Source of the DNA: a virus
IMG/VR virus record: IMGVR_UViG_3300038469_000051
Span: 1 to 24,794 of that record
Length of the DNA stretch: 24,794 nucleotides
Direction: 5' to 3' (one strand)
A model generated the notes under the pieces. It worked only from the letters and a program-made list of their open reading frames with translations, did not search any database and had not been told where the DNA came from. Both the position numbers and the translations under genes were made by a program. Shown here one piece after another: positions 1-6,718 of this stretch. The number at the start of each line of letters is the position of its first letter. Position 1 is the first letter of the stretch.

Positions 1-369
1 CTCGACCGCGTTCTCTCTTCCCGCTCTCAGGCCGCCGCAGTCACCGAGACGCAGCTCGCGGCGGAATCGGTGAAAGCCACCGAAGCCGAAGTCCTGCTCG
101 GGCTCAACCCGACGATCTCCGGCGGCGATCCCAAAGGCAGGGAGGCAATGAAGCGCTGGGATTCCGTTGGAGACAACCGCGTGCGTGAGGCGCATCTCGA
201 AGCCGATGGTCAAGAGGTTCCGGTAAGCCAGCCGTTCATTGTGGACGGGGAATCGCTTATGTACCCCGGCGACACCAGCCTCGGGGCTGGCCCTGGCAAT
301 GTAATCAACTGCCGGTGCTCGGCTTCCTACGACACCGAAGATATAGCCAATCAGCGATTGGAGGAGTAA
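1..369 (+). CDS. MuF-type head morphogenesis protein, C-terminal part
   Basis: The frame is open from base 1 to a TAA at 367-369, so the 5' end lies outside the window and 122 residues are visible. The visible part has the typical C-terminal pattern of phage Mu gpF-like (SPP1 gp7-like) minor head proteins: W-D-S-V-G-D-N-R-V-R-x-A-H, then F-x-V-x-G-E-x-L-M-Y-P-G-D, then N-V-I-N-C-R-C near the end. Family members sit inside the procapsid close to the portal and take part in head assembly or DNA ejection. A GTG at 70 is an internal codon rather than a start, because the conserved region continues upstream in frame. It lies 3 bp before the protease gene, the usual portal-MuF-protease order. It could also be the tail of a portal-MuF fusion, which cannot be judged here. 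Confidence 0.85.
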   Translation, partial: LDRVLSSRSQAAAVTETQLAAESVKATEAEVLLGLNPTISGGDPKGREAMKRWDSVGDNRVREAHLEADGQEVPVSQPFIVDGESLMYPGDTSLGAGPGNVINCRCSASYDTEDIANQRLEE

Positions 370-372
370 TTT

Positions 373-1494
373 ATGCCTGCCACCACCCCTTCCTGGATGT
401 ACGCCATGCAGAGAAAGCACGCCGAATTCCAGCAGATCGACGAATTCCTGGACGCGCCGCTTGAGATCAAGCAAATGTCGGAGGACGGCAGCTTCCAGGG
501 CTACGGCGCGGTCTTCGGCAATATGGACAGTGACCGAGACATCATCGCGTCCGGTGCATTCTCTAAGACGCTCGCGAAGAAAAAGCCGAGCCAAGTGAAA
601 ATGCTCTACCAGCATGACCATCGCCAGCCGATCGGAATCTGGGAGAACATCCAGGAGGACAAAAAAGGACTTCTGGTTCAAGGCAAGCTGTTGATCGGAC
701 AAGGCGTGCCGAAGGCGGACGAAGCCTATGCGCTCATCAAGGCCCGGGCAGTGGACGGCCTGAGTATCGGCTTCTCGATTCCGGAAGGCGGCGCGAGCTT
801 CGATCAGGAAAAGCGGGTGCGCACGATCAGCGAGATCGACCTGTGGGAGATTTCTCCGGTGACCTTCCCGGCCAACCCGCGCGCCAAGATCAGCCGGGTG
901 AAAGCCGTGGTGCCATTCCAGGATCTTCCGCTCTCCGATCGCGGCCGGGCCTGGGATGGATCAGCCGCCGAAGCGCGGGTGCGCCGCTGGGCCGGAGGCG
1001 GAGCCGATCTCACTGACATGGATTGGCAGCGCTATCGAAAGGCGTTCCTCTGGTTCGATTCGGACAACCAGGAGAATGTGACCAGCTACAAACTGGCTAT
1101 CGCTGACGTGATCGGCGGCGAGCTGACAGCAGTGCCGCGCGGAATTTTCGCATCGGCCGGAGTGCTGCTCGGCGCGCGCGGCGGGGTGGATATTCCCGAA
1201 GACGCCAAGCGCCGGATTATTTCTCACCTTGAGCGCTACTACGCCAAGATGGACATGGAGTCGCCGTTCAAGGCAATAGATATGGGCGATGCAATGAAGA
1301 ACGCTGTGCGCGCGATGCTCACAGCTTGCACCAATGTGCGAGAATTCGAACATACCCTGCGCGATGTGGGGTTCAGCAACAGCGAGGCCAAGATGATCGC
1401 CTCGCTGGCATTCAAACCTCAGCGTGAGGCTGTAGGCTCAATCGCGGAAGCCGTGAAGGCTGCCAAGAAAGTTTTGCAGCAACTCAACCCCTGA
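373..1494 (+). CDS. HK97-family prohead protease with C-terminal extension
   Basis: This 373-residue protein is a serine protease that matures the procapsid by cleaving capsid and scaffold. Residues about 30-180 form the S78 (HK97 gp4-like) protease domain. Likely catalytic residues are His81 in Y-Q-H-D-H-R-Q-P-I-G, Ser131 in D-G-L-S-I-G-F, and Glu159 before the conserved V-T-F-P-A. Residues about 185-300 carry a second domain (P-L-S-D-R-x-R-A-W-D-G...R-K-A-F-x-W-F-D...T-A-V-P-R-G-I-F-A) that I have seen attached to phage head proteins but whose role is unknown. The last 60 residues, including E-F-E-H-T-L-R-D-V-G-F-S, are another recurrent tail. The family norm is near 200 residues, so nearly half is extension; it may act as a scaffold delivered with the protease. 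The gene sits directly upstream of the capsid gene, as expected. Confidence 0.93.
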   Translation: MPATTPSWMYAMQRKHAEFQQIDEFLDAPLEIKQMSEDGSFQGYGAVFGNMDSDRDIIASGAFSKTLAKKKPSQVKMLYQHDHRQPIGIWENIQEDKKGLLVQGKLLIGQGVPKADEAYALIKARAVDGLSIGFSIPEGGASFDQEKRVRTISEIDLWEISPVTFPANPRAKISRVKAVVPFQDLPLSDRGRAWDGSAAEARVRRWAGGGADLTDMDWQRYRKAFLWFDSDNQENVTSYKLAIADVIGGELTAVPRGIFASAGVLLGARGGVDIPEDAKRRIISHLERYYAKMDMESPFKAIDMGDAMKNAVRAMLTACTNVREFEHTLRDVGFSNSEAKMIASLAFKPQREAVGSIAEAVKAAKKVLQQLNP

Positions 1495-1510
1495 GCCGGA
1501 AAAGGAACCG

Positions 1511-3112
1511 ATGCCCTATCCGAACGAACACGCGTGCCGTCTGCGGAACCCGGATGATTTCCAGCCTGGCAGCTTCAGGCGAATGACTGGCGCGCAGGAG
1601 CATAACGGCAAGAAATACGATGTGATCGTGGGAAGGCTGAAGGGCCAGGATACGCTTACGCAGCAGGCGTACCGTTACCCGAAAACAGTCTGGCCGGCCC
1701 GCGAAGCACAAAGCCATTGCCGAGCACATGACGGATCGTTCGAAGCGGCAGCGAAGAGCCTCTGGCTCAACTCACACGAGGACCCGAAGATGGAAAACGA
1801 AGACGTTGGAAACGAGATCGCCGCCCTGGCGGAGAGCGTCAAAACGACGCATACGGAACTCAAGAAGTCGTTCGAAGAGTTCGCGAAGACCCAGCGCGAG
1901 GCCGCCGCGGAATTTATGAAGAAAGGCGAGGTCGATCCTCTGCTGGTGCAGCTCCGCGAGCGCATCGCGGCGGACATGCTTGCCATGCAGGAGAAGATGG
2001 ACGCCGCCATGGTCGCGCTGAACCGCCCGCGGCTCGACACCGACAGCTATTCCGAGAAGGACAAGGAATTCCGCAACGCGCACAAGTTCTTCACGCTCGT
2101 CGCGCACCGCAACCGCCGTCTCGATGCCGGCGATGAGCTTCCGGCGAAGGAAGTGAACATCGAGAACTACCGCGCCTACAAGCATGCGTTCATGCGCCTG
2201 CTCAGGAAAGCCGACGATCGCAAGATCAAGGTCGATGAGCTGAAGGCTCTCTCGGTCGGCTCCGATCCAGACGGCGGCTATACCGTCCATCCCGAGCTGA
2301 GCAACCGCATCATCGAGCGCCAGTTCGAATCCTCGCCGCTCCGGCAGGTCGCCATGATCGAGACCATCAGCAGCAATTCGCTGGAGCTGCTGGAGGACCC
2401 GGAAGAGTTCAGCGCCAACCGTACCAGCGAAGTCGCATCCGGCGGCGAGACCGCCACGCCCAAGCTGGGCAAGCGCGAGATCGTGGCCTACATCATGGAA
2501 GCCCGGCCGCGCGCCTCGCAGTCGCTTCTCGACGACTCCAGCCAGGACATCGAGGCATGGATCGCGAGGAAGGTGGCGAACAAGTTCGGCCGCATCGAAG
2601 CCAACGAGTTCATCGTCGGCAATGGCATCGGCAAAGCCCGCGGTATCACGACCTACACCGCTGGCACGACTTGGGGCACGATCGAGCAGCTGAACTCCGG
2701 CGCGAATGGCGGCGCGACCTACGCTGGGCTTGCGACCATTTCCACCTCGCTGAAGGAAATGTACTACGCCAACGCGCAATGGCTCCTGCATCGCACGCTG
2801 ATCGGCACGATCCTCGGCCTCACCGCCTCGGCCTCGCCGCTCTGGATTCCGTCGATCGCGGTCGGCCAGCCTTCGACCCTGCTCGGCTATCCGGTGCGCT
2901 TCGCTCAGGATTTCACCACGCCGGCGACCAACAGCCTGTCCGGCGCCTTCGGTGATTTCCGCGCGGGCTATACCTGGGTCGATCGCCTGGGCATCCGCGT
3001 GCAGCCTGACCCGTACACCGCCAAGCCCTTCGTGGAGTTCTATACCACCAAGCGCTCGGGCGGCGATGTCGTCGATTTCGACGCCATCAAAATCATCAAG
3101 CTAGCGGCCTAA
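1511..3112 (+). CDS. HK97-fold major capsid protein with extra N-terminal domain
   Basis: The full frame encodes 533 residues. From about residue 246 (S-V-G-S-D-P-D-G-G-Y-T-V-H-P-E) onward it is a typical HK97-fold capsid protein of about 288 residues, ending in a normal E-loop/P-domain region. Residues 94-180 are charged and helical, like the delta domain that acts as a built-in scaffold and is removed by the upstream protease. Residues 1-93 are unusual: a small domain (P-Y-P-N-E-H-A-C-R-L-R-N-P-D-D-F, later A-Y-R-Y-P-K) normally met as a separate or differently attached phage domain. An ATG at 1790 (residue 94) has a GAGG 8 bp upstream, while the ATG at 1511 has AAGGA about 4 bp upstream, so two products (533 and 440 residues) are possible. 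Which start is used for the bulk capsid is not known. Confidence 0.95.
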   Translation: MPYPNEHACRLRNPDDFQPGSFRRMTGAQEHNGKKYDVIVGRLKGQDTLTQQAYRYPKTVWPAREAQSHCRAHDGSFEAAAKSLWLNSHEDPKMENEDVGNEIAALAESVKTTHTELKKSFEEFAKTQREAAAEFMKKGEVDPLLVQLRERIAADMLAMQEKMDAAMVALNRPRLDTDSYSEKDKEFRNAHKFFTLVAHRNRRLDAGDELPAKEVNIENYRAYKHAFMRLLRKADDRKIKVDELKALSVGSDPDGGYTVHPELSNRIIERQFESSPLRQVAMIETISSNSLELLEDPEEFSANRTSEVASGGETATPKLGKREIVAYIMEARPRASQSLLDDSSQDIEAWIARKVANKFGRIEANEFIVGNGIGKARGITTYTAGTTWGTIEQLNSGANGGATYAGLATISTSLKEMYYANAQWLLHRTLIGTILGLTASASPLWIPSIAVGQPSTLLGYPVRFAQDFTTPATNSLSGAFGDFRAGYTWVDRLGIRVQPDPYTAKPFVEFYTTKRSGGDVVDFDAIKIIKLAA

Positions 3113-3137
3113 AGAGCAAAGGCCGGACATTCTCTCA

Positions 3138-3157
3138 GCCGGGCCGCGAGGCCCGGC
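3138..3157 (+). promoter_or_regulatory. Perfect 8-bp hairpin with GCGA tetraloop after capsid gene
   Basis: GCCGGGCC (3138-3145), loop GCGA (3146-3149), GGCCCGGC (3150-3157) is a perfect inverted repeat in the 65-bp gap after the capsid gene. The loop is of the GNRA class, which stabilises RNA hairpins. No U-tract follows (CTCTATAGG), so it is a poor intrinsic terminator; it ends 6 bases before the GGAGG of the next gene. It more likely protects or processes mRNA, or tunes translation of the next gene. Confidence 0.6.
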
Positions 3158-3177
3158 CTCTATAGGAGGCTTCAGAC

Positions 3178-3597
3178 ATGCGTGACCTTCACGACAATAT
3201 CAACCCCATCAATCCCGATGTGGTGACGGTGACCGATACCACTCCGGTGGTCTCCGGCATCGTCGACATGCAGGGCTACGACGCACTCGAGTTTGTGATT
3301 GCGACCGGAACCTTGGCCGATGCCGATGCGACCTTCACCGTGCTGGTGGAGGATGGCGATGCGTCGAACCTTTCCGATGCGGCGGCGGTGGCCGATACCT
3401 ACCTGCTCGGCACGGAGGTTCTGGCGGCCTTCACCTTCGCGGAAGACCAGAAGACGCGGAAGATCGGCTACATCGGCCAGAAGCGCTACGCCCGCTGCAC
3501 CGTGACGCCGGTGGCGAATACCGGCAGCGCGCCGATCGCTATCGTTCCGATTCTGGGCCGGCCGAAGGATGCTGCAACGCCGAACCCGCCCGCCTGA
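3178..3597 (+). CDS. Conserved phage protein, possible capsid decoration protein
   Basis: The product has 139 residues and begins M-R-D-L-H-D-N-I-N-P, with a strong GGAGG about 9 bp upstream. It is rich in Thr, Val, Ala and Asp, has no membrane segment, and looks all-beta (alternating V-x-V and T-F-T-V-L-V stretches; R-Y-A-R-C-T-V-T-P-V). The pattern is familiar from hypothetical proteins found just after capsid genes in other phages. Its place between the capsid protein and the connector genes is where decoration or capsid-stabilising proteins usually lie, and the strong ribosome site and flanking hairpins fit a highly expressed virion protein. No enzymatic motif is seen. The decoration role is inferred from position and composition only. 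Confidence 0.8.
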   Translation: MRDLHDNINPINPDVVTVTDTTPVVSGIVDMQGYDALEFVIATGTLADADATFTVLVEDGDASNLSDAAAVADTYLLGTEVLAAFTFAEDQKTRKIGYIGQKRYARCTVTPVANTGSAPIAIVPILGRPKDAATPNPPA

Positions 3598-3616
3598 GCA
3601 GTGGCCATGGAGCTTT

Positions 3617-3643
3617 CCCGCTCCGAAAGGGGCGGGGTCTTTT
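3617..3643 (+). terminator. Intrinsic terminator or attenuator, GAAA-loop hairpin plus U-rich tail
   Basis: CCCGCTCC (3617-3624), loop GAAA (3625-3628) and GGGGCGGG (3629-3636) form an 8-bp stem with one G-U pair, followed by GTCTTTTC. This has the form of a Rho-independent terminator, with a short U-run interrupted by one C. Since genes continue downstream on the same strand with no obvious promoter, partial termination that lowers expression after the capsid and decoration-like genes is the more likely role. Confidence 0.55.
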
Positions 3644-3661
3644 CAAAGAGAGAGGGCAAAG

Positions 3662-3907
3662 ATGACCGTTCGAATCCTAAAGCCAGTTCGCGTTCTGCTG
3701 AAAGGCGCGGTGATCACTTTGTCAAAGGATCAGGTCGTGAGCCTGTCTCCTGAAGACGAGGCCGCGCTCATCCGCGGGAAAGATGCCGAGAAAGCACCCG
3801 ACAAGGCAGCGGAGAGTAGTGCGCGGGATGAAGGCCAGGATGACTCCAAGCGGAAGCCCGGGTGGCCGAAAGGCAAGAGCCGCGGCAGCGCTCCGCTCAA
3901 CAAGTGA
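3662..3907 (+). CDS. Small hypothetical head-region protein
   Basis: The ATG at 3662 follows a purine-rich stretch (GAGAGAGGG) and gives 81 residues; an upstream in-frame ATG would run through the terminator hairpin and is unlikely. The first half (M-T-V-R-I-L-K-P...A-V-I-T-L-S-K-D-Q-V-V-S-L-S-P-E-D-E-A-A-L-I) looks like a small beta domain. The second half is a Lys/Ser/Asp-rich, low-complexity tail ending W-P-K-G-K-S-R-G. It resembles the short proteins often placed between capsid and connector genes in siphophages and myophages, whose role is unknown. The stop lies 3 bp before the next gene. Confidence 0.65.
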   Translation: MTVRILKPVRVLLKGAVITLSKDQVVSLSPEDEAALIRGKDAEKAPDKAAESSARDEGQDDSKRKPGWPKGKSRGSAPLNK

Positions 3908-3910
3908 GCC

Positions 3911-4525
3911 ATGCCGCCTATTTCGGTCCCCACCTCCCGGCCGCTCCCGGCCGGAGTTATCGTCTCCATTGACCGCTATTCGGAGCCGGACAATTCTCCG
4001 CTTCTCTCGATAGCCAAAGAGCAGCTGCGCGCGGAAACAACCGCGCATGACGCGCTCATTCAGCGTCTCATCGATTCGAGTGTCCGCTATGTCGAGCAGA
4101 TAGCGCGGGTCTCGCTCTTCGACCAATCGCGCCGGCTGGTTCTCGATAGCCCGCCGAACGATGACTACATTCCGTTGTTCGGCCCGCCGGTGAAGGCGGT
4201 GACCACATTCACCACCTACAATCTCCAGGACATCGCCGACACAACCTTCGCGGGCTATCTCCTGGACATTCCCGGGGTGCGCCTCATTCTCAAGAATGGC
4301 TACAGCTGGCCGGACAATCTAAGGCCGCGCTCGGCGGTGCAGATCGTCTATACCACGGGCTTCGGAACGACCGTTGCAGGGCTCCCGCGTGATCTGGTGC
4401 AAGCGGTGCTGCTGCTGACCACGCATTGGTATGAGAACCCCTCTGCCGTTGGCTGCGATCCATCGCCTGAGATGGCCAATTCGGTGCGCGACATCGTCGG
4501 CATAGAGCGGAGGTGGCGCCTATGA
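3911..4525 (+). CDS. Head-tail connector (HK97 gp6 / phiE125 gp8-like adaptor)
   Basis: The 204-residue protein matches the gp6-like adaptor family that forms a ring under the portal. Evidence is the helical N-terminus (residues about 30-70: L-L-S-I-A-K-E-Q-L-R...L-I-Q-R-L-I-D-S-S-V-R-Y-V-E), a central beta region containing R-L-V-L-D-S-P-P and G-P-P-V-K-A-V, and the hallmark sequence A-V-Q-I-V-Y-T-T-G-F-G near 142, followed by P-R-D-L-V-Q-A-V-L-L-L-T-T-H-W-Y-E-N and a C-terminal R-R-W-R-L. These C-terminal features are typical of the phiE125 gp8 group. The ribosome site before ATG 3911 is weak. Its stop overlaps the next start (ATGA), which fits coupled expression of the neck proteins. Confidence 0.87.
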   Translation: MPPISVPTSRPLPAGVIVSIDRYSEPDNSPLLSIAKEQLRAETTAHDALIQRLIDSSVRYVEQIARVSLFDQSRRLVLDSPPNDDYIPLFGPPVKAVTTFTTYNLQDIADTTFAGYLLDIPGVRLILKNGYSWPDNLRPRSAVQIVYTTGFGTTVAGLPRDLVQAVLLLTTHWYENPSAVGCDPSPEMANSVRDIVGIERRWRL

Positions 4526-4896
4526 GTTGCGTGCGCGTAGGCGGAAGGCATCGGGTTGTATGCGCTGGTGATCTCAACAAGCGGATCAGCATTCAGAACC
4601 GAGCCATTGTTCCGCCGGTTTCAGGCACGCCGGATTTCACCGAGACATTCTCCGGCTCAATCGACCGCTGGGCGGCCATTCAGACGGTGAAAGGAAAGAC
4701 CATTTTCGATGGGCTCAACCAGCGCGATCGGGAAGTGACGCACGAGGTTTTCATTCGCTACGAGTCCGGGGTGACTTCCGAAAGCTGGATCATCTACAAC
4801 AGCCGGCGCTTCGACATTATCGATGTCGAGGACCTGGAAGAGCGCCATGAATTCCTGCGTATTCTTTGCACCGACAAGCTCGGGAGCGCGCTGTGA
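4522..4896 (+). CDS. Head closure / head-tail joining protein
   Basis: The ATG at 4522 overlaps the stop of the connector gene and has GGAGG at 4509-4513, which favours it over an in-frame GTG at 4513. The product has 124 residues: L-N-K-R-I-S-I-Q-N-R at the start, then W-A-A-I-Q-T-V-K-G, T-H-E-V-F-I-R-Y and W-I-I-Y-N-S-R-R-F-D-I-I-D-V-E-D-L-E-E-R. This is the order of motifs in the SPP1 gp16 / HK97 gp7-like head-tail joining family, small beta-barrel proteins that close the head after packaging and make the surface for the tail. Position between the gp6-like and gp10-like genes agrees. The N-terminal M-S-C-V-R-V-G-G-R-H-R-V-V-C-A-G is longer than usual. Confidence 0.85.
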   Translation: MSCVRVGGRHRVVCAGDLNKRISIQNRAIVPPVSGTPDFTETFSGSIDRWAAIQTVKGKTIFDGLNQRDREVTHEVFIRYESGVTSESWIIYNSRRFDIIDVEDLEERHEFLRILCTDKLGSAL

Positions 4897-5351
4897 TCAA
4901 GATCAAAGAGGACCCGGCCAATGCCGGGGTCTACTTCGTCCTGGCGAACCTCGGGCAGCTCAGCCAGCGAGCCATCCGGCAAGGCTTTTTCAAGCTCGGG
5001 CGCGATCTCAAGACCACGGCTTCAAAGGAAATACTGCGCCGGCCGAAGGGCGGCAGAACCTATCTCATCCGCGGCCCTGGAGGCCGCAGGCGCCGGCATA
5101 TAGCCTCCGCCCCTGGCGAGACCCACGCCAACCTCTCCGGGCGCCTGCGTCGGTCCCTGGGCTGGTCTGTGAAGGCCGCGGAAGAGCTGGAGTTCGGCTA
5201 TATGGACGGGGTCATTCCCGGCTATGCGCCGTTCGTGGAATTCGGAACTTCCCGCATGGCGGCTCGGCCGAGCCTCAAGAACGCCATTGACGCCGTCTCG
5301 CGCAATTCTGAGGTCTATTTCGGTCAAGAGCTTGACAAGGGCTTCCGCTGA
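4893..5351 (+). CDS. HK97 gp10-like tail completion protein
   Basis: The GTG at 4893 overlaps the preceding TGA (GTGA) and has GGGAG at a suitable distance, so it is chosen over an upstream TTG; this gives 152 residues. The C-terminal half, with G-Y-A-P-F-V-E-F-G-T-S-R-M-A-A-R-P-S-L-K-N-A-I, carries the signature of the HK97 gp10 family (the usual form is Y-A-x-x-V-E-F-G-T...x-P-F-L-R-P-A). The N-terminal half is helical and very basic (R-R-P-K-G-G-R-T and G-G-R-R-R-R-H). Family members act at the head-tail interface or in tail completion. It sits where expected, between head closure and tail terminator. Confidence 0.83.
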   Translation: MIKIKEDPANAGVYFVLANLGQLSQRAIRQGFFKLGRDLKTTASKEILRRPKGGRTYLIRGPGGRRRRHIASAPGETHANLSGRLRRSLGWSVKAAEELEFGYMDGVIPGYAPFVEFGTSRMAARPSLKNAIDAVSRNSEVYFGQELDKGFR

Positions 5352-6433
5352 TGAGAGCGGCGGACATTGTCTACCAACTTGCGGCGAAACTGCCGCTATT
5401 TTCGGATAAATTCACCACCAACATTGCCCTGACCTCTCTTACCCAAGCGGCAGGTGTCGCAACCGCCGCAACCGCTGTCGCCCATGGTCTCGCCGCCGGC
5501 CAGCAGGCAAACATCGTTGGCGCGAAGGTGGCCATTCCGCTTACCAGCCTGACGCGGTCAGGAACCGTCGGAACCGCGGTTTCGGCGAGTTCCCATGACC
5601 TGACGCGTGGCTACTCCCAAAACGTCGAGATAACCGGCGCGCCGGAGGCAAACTTCAACGGGAGCTTTGCGCTGCTCAATGTGCCCGATCGCTTTACCGC
5701 TACCTTCACCATGCCGGATTCCGGCGCTACCGCTGCGACCGGGAGCCCGCTGCTGCTCAATGCCAGCAATTATCTGTCGCAATACAACGGCCTGCATGCG
5801 ATCACGGCGGTGCCAACTCCCACCAGCTTTCAATTCGCGGTGCCGGCCGGGCTCTATTCGCCGGCCTATGGCTCAATCTCCGCTCGAAGCCTCCCGCGTG
5901 TCTCGGCCGCGCTGAGCGAGGATGTCATCCTGGACGCCTATACCGCGCAGCCGCAGGACGCCGTTTGGGCATTCGTGGTGCTGAACGATGTGGTCGCCAG
6001 CAAGAGCCGGCAGACCGAAACCGACGCCAGCTCCAACATCCAGCGCGGAGAGTATTTCCGAATCCAGGTCATCCAGCCATTCACGGTCTATGTGCTTATT
6101 CCTACCGCTGCGGAGAACGCCGCGCGCTCGGCGCGCGATCTCTGCGAAGAGCTGCTAAGGCCGCTCTGCCAAGCGCTCGTGCTGAAGAAGTTCGACTCCC
6201 TGCTCTCGGTGGGCGCAAAGAACCCTGTGCAGTTCCTCGGGCATGGCTTCGCGGCTTACTCGAGACCGTTCTACATGCATGCATTCCAATTCGGGCAGCT
6301 CGGAGACATGACCTTTGCTGATACAGTGGGGTACGATGACGATGTGGCGTTCCGGGACATCGGCCTCACCATGCATAGCTCGCTCGGTACCGGAATCATC
6401 CAGACCGCCAACATCAACCTGGACGAAGGATAG
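5351..6433 (+). CDS. Tail terminator-position protein with nested Ig-like domains
   Basis: Translation starts in a TGATG overlap and gives 360 residues. The N-terminal 25 residues and the region from about 180 on (A-A-L-S-E-D-V-I-L-D-A-Y..., V-Q-F-L-G-H-G-F-A-A-Y-S-R-P) make up the core and resemble a tail terminator of the Mu gp37-position type. Residues 28-175 are an insertion of Ig-like/beta-sandwich modules rich in Thr, Ala and Gly: an outer unit (28-65 plus 138-175, with A-H-G-L-A-A-G-Q and later Y-N-G-L-H-A-I-T-A-V-P) interrupted by an inner unit (66-132, R-S-G-T-V-G-T-A-V...F-N-G-S-F-A-L-L). The insertion roughly doubles the usual length. Terminator function rests mainly on order, directly before the gp38-like and sheath genes. 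Confidence 0.68.
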   Translation: MRAADIVYQLAAKLPLFSDKFTTNIALTSLTQAAGVATAATAVAHGLAAGQQANIVGAKVAIPLTSLTRSGTVGTAVSASSHDLTRGYSQNVEITGAPEANFNGSFALLNVPDRFTATFTMPDSGATAATGSPLLLNASNYLSQYNGLHAITAVPTPTSFQFAVPAGLYSPAYGSISARSLPRVSAALSEDVILDAYTAQPQDAVWAFVVLNDVVASKSRQTETDASSNIQRGEYFRIQVIQPFTVYVLIPTAAENAARSARDLCEELLRPLCQALVLKKFDSLLSVGAKNPVQFLGHGFAAYSRPFYMHAFQFGQLGDMTFADTVGYDDDVAFRDIGLTMHSSLGTGIIQTANINLDEG

Positions 6434-6436
6434 GCT

Positions 6437-6694
6437 ATGGGGCGCATTGCTACCGTGACGGTCTTGAAGCCGTTCTCCGGCTTCAAGCCCGGGAAGAAAT
6501 TGACCATCGCCGTGGACGACGAAGGCACTGCGCTGGATCCTCTCTGGAGGCGGCGCATCAAGGACGCGGAGACGGACCAATGCTGCATGGTTGAATACAG
6601 CCAGCCTGGAGCGGAGCGCGCGGAGCCGGAAGACAAACAACACGCTGAGTCGCGCCGGGCATCCCGAAGGGATAAACTTCTGCGCGGTGAATAG
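6437..6694 (+). CDS. Small protein before sheath, Mu gp38 position
   Basis: The product has 85 residues, starting 3 bp after the preceding stop. Its first 55 residues carry a compact pattern with a beta-rich start (T-V-T-V-L-K-P-F, K-L-T-I-A-V-D-D-E-G) and the sequence D-P-L-W-R-R-R-I-K-D-A-E, recalling the DUF2635-like small proteins that precede the sheath gene in Mu-like phages. The end (residues 56-85) is charged and low-complexity. Its function is unknown; the Mu counterpart is encoded at the same place. The family assignment rests on position plus a faint pattern. Confidence 0.68.
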   Translation: MGRIATVTVLKPFSGFKPGKKLTIAVDDEGTALDPLWRRRIKDAETDQCCMVEYSQPGAERAEPEDKQHAESRRASRRDKLLRGE

Positions 6695-6718
6695 GCGATC
6701 CAATAGGAGGTAGACAAA

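Noticed and set aside
1772-2791. 339-codon leftward open frame opposite the capsid gene
   Set aside because: It is a shadow of the capsid gene, caused by its GC-rich third positions.
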